Source: Nitratireductor sp. (GTDB taxonomy: Bacteria > Pseudomonadota > Alphaproteobacteria > Rhizobiales > Rhizobiaceae). Taken from it: a DNA stretch of 7,397 nt. The translations under genes and the position numbers were made by a program. The stretch spans positions 1 through 7,397 of the forward strand of contig JAGRLQ010000230.1 in NCBI GenBank assembly GCA_020441735.1. Reading direction: 5' to 3'. Positions 5,764 to 7,397 of this stretch are shown in pieces (position 1 is the stretch's first letter; every line of letters begins with the position of its first letter). Under the pieces are notes generated by a model. The model worked only from the letters and a program-made list of their open reading frames with translations, was not told the DNA's origin and did not search any database.

Positions 5764-6249
5764 TCAGGCGCCGGGTTGCAGTGTTGCCGGTGAAAACAGC
5801 ACGCCGAACTGCTCGCACCAAATCACCACCGAGCCATACTCTGAGACATCGGTCCCCTCGGGAATGACATAGGTCTGGTCGCCGACATTGCCTTTCAGCG
5901 CACCGAGCGACAGCCACTCAGAGGCTGCAACATCGGAAGAAGACTTCGGCTCGGGTGCCTTGACCAGCCAGACTTCGAGGTCGGGACCGTTGGTGACGCG
6001 GAAATCGGTCAGCCGCAGCAGCGTGGTGCCTGCACCGCCCTGCAGGATTTCCGCCTTGCCGGAACCCTTGTGGGCGCTATCGGCGTCAACAAACGTGCCG
6101 CTCTTGAGCGCGGTCAGTTGCAGTTCGGCGGGCAGGCTTTCGGAAACCTCGCGGTCGATCCAAAGCGGCGAGAAGAGATACCAGAAGGCATTGCCGGCGA
6201 TGAAGCCGATAATGAAGACGGGAATGGCGATCTTGAGGAAGCGGATCAT
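5764..6249 (-). CDS. Membrane-anchored DM13-domain protein
   Basis: The 161-residue protein starts with a short basic stretch and one hydrophobic segment (about residues 5-28, IAIPVFIIGFIAG and following), most likely an uncleaved anchor that places the rest outside the cytoplasmic membrane. Residues about 46-157 form a DM13 domain: GSGKAEI at 62-68, LRLTDFRVTNGPDLEVWLV at 78-96, LGALKGNVGDQTYVIP at 115-130, and SVVIWCEQFGVLFSPA at 140-155 with the single conserved C145. DM13 domains have been proposed to take part in electron transfer, with that cysteine as a possible redox residue; no activity is established here. The start has GGAG 8 bases upstream, and a plausible promoter lies within the 111-base gap before it. 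It is flanked by hairpins and seems to be its own transcription unit, with no clear functional link to its neighbours. Confidence 0.88.
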   Translation of the reverse strand: MIRFLKIAIPVFIIGFIAGNAFWYLFSPLWIDREVSESLPAELQLTALKSGTFVDADSAHKGSGKAEILQGGAGTTLLRLTDFRVTNGPDLEVWLVKAPEPKSSSDVAASEWLSLGALKGNVGDQTYVIPEGTDVSEYGSVVIWCEQFGVLFSPATLQPGA

Positions 6250-6287
6250 GGCGGAAGCTCCGGGAAAGAGGATAACGCACCTGCCCT

Positions 6288-6316
6288 ATTGTGCCGCAGC
6301 GGGCGTTGCAACTCAA
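6288..6316 (-). promoter_or_regulatory. Candidate promoter for the DM13 gene
   Basis: On the minus strand TTGAGT (6311-6316) and CACAAT (6288-6293) are 17 bases apart, each matching four of six consensus positions. Transcription would begin near 6281 and leave a leader of about 32 bases containing the GGAG ribosome site. Found by eye. Confidence 0.35.
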
Positions 6317-6338
6317 TTGGCGATGGCAATTGCGTGAG

Positions 6339-6356
6339 CGCGGCGTGATTGCCGCG
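6339..6356 (-). other. GC-rich hairpin just after the GNAT gene
   Basis: CGCGGC (6339-6344) and GCCGCG (6351-6356) form a 6-bp stem with a 6-base loop, starting 5 bases after the GNAT stop. No T run follows on the minus strand. It may slow or end transcription of the gatB-GNAT unit, but is not a classic intrinsic terminator. Confidence 0.3.
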
Positions 6357-6360
6357 GGGA

Positions 6361-6882
6361 TCACAATGCGTCCCAGCGGTGCTGTTCGGGAATAGCGAGA
6401 ACCAGCGTCACGTGGTCCATGCCAGTCATCTCTTCACGCACCGGATCGCTGCCATCACCGGCAAACCCGCAAGCCTGATAGAAGGCAAGCGCACTGGCAT
6501 TGGCGCTCGCCACCTGAACCTTTATGGTCTGCGCGCCGATGAAACAGCTCAGCAGTTCCCGGATTAGTTTCGTGCCGGTGCCACTACCCTGATATTGCGG
6601 CGCAACATAGAGCTGCTGCAGGTCGATCACCTTTCCGTCCTGGCTGGCAAAGGCCATGGCGGTGATCCCGCTGCCGGTATCGGCGACCAGAAACTCCGAA
6701 TTGGGTGCAGACAGACGGCTTTCCAGCGCTTCAGGCGAATGCCACAGGCTGGTGACCTCATCGACCTTCTCAGCGCCGATGACCGAATCGTAAGTGGCAT
6801 GCCATGTCTCGGCCAGCAGGCTTTTCACGGCTGCAAGGTCAGAGCGCATCGCCGTTCGGATAAAGGCTTCGGCCACTACCAT
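6361..6882 (-). CDS. GNAT-family N-acetyltransferase, substrate unknown
   Basis: This 173-residue protein is a single GNAT domain, transferring an acetyl group from acetyl-CoA to an amine of an unknown acceptor. FIRTAMRSDLAAVKSLL (7-23) is the usual first strand and helix, LQQLYVAPQYQGSGTG (88-103) is motif A with the Q98xxG101xG103 pyrophosphate-binding loop, and VASANASALAFYQACGF (124-140) is motif B with the conserved Tyr135. It begins 9 bases after the gatB stop, so it is probably cotranscribed with gatB. The ATG at 6882 has only GGGG directly before it; a GTG two codons further in (6876) would have better spacing from that GGGG and could be the true start. Nothing in the sequence ties it to GatB function; the small partner may be a chance passenger of the operon. 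Confidence 0.88.
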   Translation of the reverse strand: MVVAEAFIRTAMRSDLAAVKSLLAETWHATYDSVIGAEKVDEVTSLWHSPEALESRLSAPNSEFLVADTGSGITAMAFASQDGKVIDLQQLYVAPQYQGSGTGTKLIRELLSCFIGAQTIKVQVASANASALAFYQACGFAGDGSDPVREEMTGMDHVTLVLAIPEQHRWDAL

Positions 6883-6891
6883 GCCCCGGTT

Positions 6892-7397
6892 TCAGCCTTC
6901 GATGCCGAGCTTCTCGCGCACCAACTGGTTGACGGCCTGGGGGTTGGCCTTGCCGCCGGTCGCCTTCATCACCTGACCGACGAACCAGCCCGCCATGTTG
7001 GGCTTTTCCCTGGCCTGTTCGGCCTTGTCGGGATTGGCGGCAATCACCTCGTCGACGGCAGCCTCGATGGCGCCGGTGTCGGTGACCTGCTTCATGCCGC
7101 GTTCCTCGACGATCCTGGCGGGGTCACCACCTTCAGCCCAGACGATCTCGAACAGTTCCTTGGCGATCTGGCCGGAAATGTCGCCGGATTTGATCAGATC
7201 GAGAATGGCGCCGAGCTGGGCCGGCGAAACCGGGCTTTCATCAATGTCCTGGCCGGTTTCATTGAGCTTGCCGAGCAGGTTGTTGATGACCCAGTTGGCG
7301 GCCAGTTTGCCGTCGCGGCCTTCAGCCACCTGTTCGAAGTAATCGGCAATCACCTTGTCGGAAACAAGGATGGAGGCGTCATAGGCCGAAAGACCCA
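6892..7397 (-). CDS. gatB: GatB, Asp-tRNA(Asn)/Glu-tRNA(Gln) amidotransferase subunit B (C-terminal 167 residues, cut by right edge)
   Basis: GatB is the kinase/amidotransferase subunit of GatCAB, which converts misacylated Glu-tRNA(Gln) and Asp-tRNA(Asn) to the correct glutaminyl and asparaginyl forms. The frame is open to the window edge, so the visible part is the C-terminal third of a protein usually near 490 residues. GLSAYDASILVSDK at the edge, ADYFEQV, NWVINNLLGKLN, and the tail NMAGWFVGQVMKATGGKANP followed by VNQLVREKL are standard GatB segments; this region is the helical middle and the YqeY-like tail that contacts the tRNA. The GTG at 7353 encodes an internal valine, not a start. 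A GNAT gene follows 9 bases after its stop. gatA or gatC may lie beyond the edge but cannot be seen. Confidence 0.96.
   Translation of the reverse strand, partial: GLSAYDASILVSDKVIADYFEQVAEGRDGKLAANWVINNLLGKLNETGQDIDESPVSPAQLGAILDLIKSGDISGQIAKELFEIVWAEGGDPARIVEERGMKQVTDTGAIEAAVDEVIAANPDKAEQAREKPNMAGWFVGQVMKATGGKANPQAVNQLVREKLGIEG

Noticed and set aside
5576..5917. 113-codon minus-strand frame overlapping the end of the DM13 gene and reaching the dgcN start
   Set aside because: Its overlap with the DM13 domain is in another frame, the product is Arg/Cys-rich without motifs, and the ATGA overlap with dgcN appears to be chance.
6314..6332. Two CAATTG copies 7 bases apart before the DM13 gene
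   Set aside because: Self-complementary hexamers at this spacing are not beyond chance, and they lie at the far edge of the candidate promoter.

Overview
The window looks like chromosomal housekeeping DNA from an alphaproteobacterium, most likely of the Hyphomicrobiales (Rhizobiales). The reasons are the high G+C content, a suf operon headed by a type I (IscS/NifS-like) cysteine desulfurase followed by sufB, a near-perfect Irr-type iron control element in front of it, and an alpha/beta hydrolase divergent from it. The assignment to order is inference. No RNA genes, mobile elements, phage genes or CRISPR arrays are visible. Every gene except the hydrolase is on the minus strand.

Layout from left to right. 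Positions 1-706 (-) are the N-terminal half of sufB, cut by the window edge. Positions 774-1946 (-) are a cysteine desulfurase that precedes sufB in the same operon. The 286-base divergent intergenic region (1947-2232) carries the palindrome TTTAGAA-TAG-TTCTAAA, matching the Irr-binding ICE motif. Positions 2233-2916 (+) are a COG2945-like alpha/beta hydrolase. A strong bidirectional terminator (2947-2985) separates it from a convergent Glu/Leu/Phe/Val dehydrogenase (3006-4436, -). Upstream of that is a DUF1611 protein of the DgcN type (4578-5579, -), then a membrane-anchored DM13-domain protein (5764-6249, -), a GNAT acetyltransferase (6361-6882, -), and the 3' end of gatB (6892-7397, -), cut by the right edge.

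Three themes emerge. First, Fe-S cluster assembly under probable iron control: the desulfurase supplies sulfur to the SufBCD scaffold and the ICE links expression to the Irr regulator. Second, glutamate metabolism: DgcN-type proteins acetylate D-glutamate in a peptidoglycan-derived D-Glu catabolic route that ends in L-Glu, and the next gene on the same strand is a glutamate dehydrogenase-family enzyme that could oxidise L-Glu to 2-oxoglutarate. The racemase partner (dgcA) is not in this window. The dehydrogenase appears to have its own promoter region, with a 12-bp palindrome over the putative -35 and a 7-13-7 inverted repeat in the presumed 5' leader. Third, translation quality control: GatB, with a small GNAT gene 9 bases behind it.

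Nothing here is clearly a new multi-gene system. The most worthwhile items are the dgcN-gdh pairing, the ICE, and the repeat structures in the dgcN and gdh leaders.
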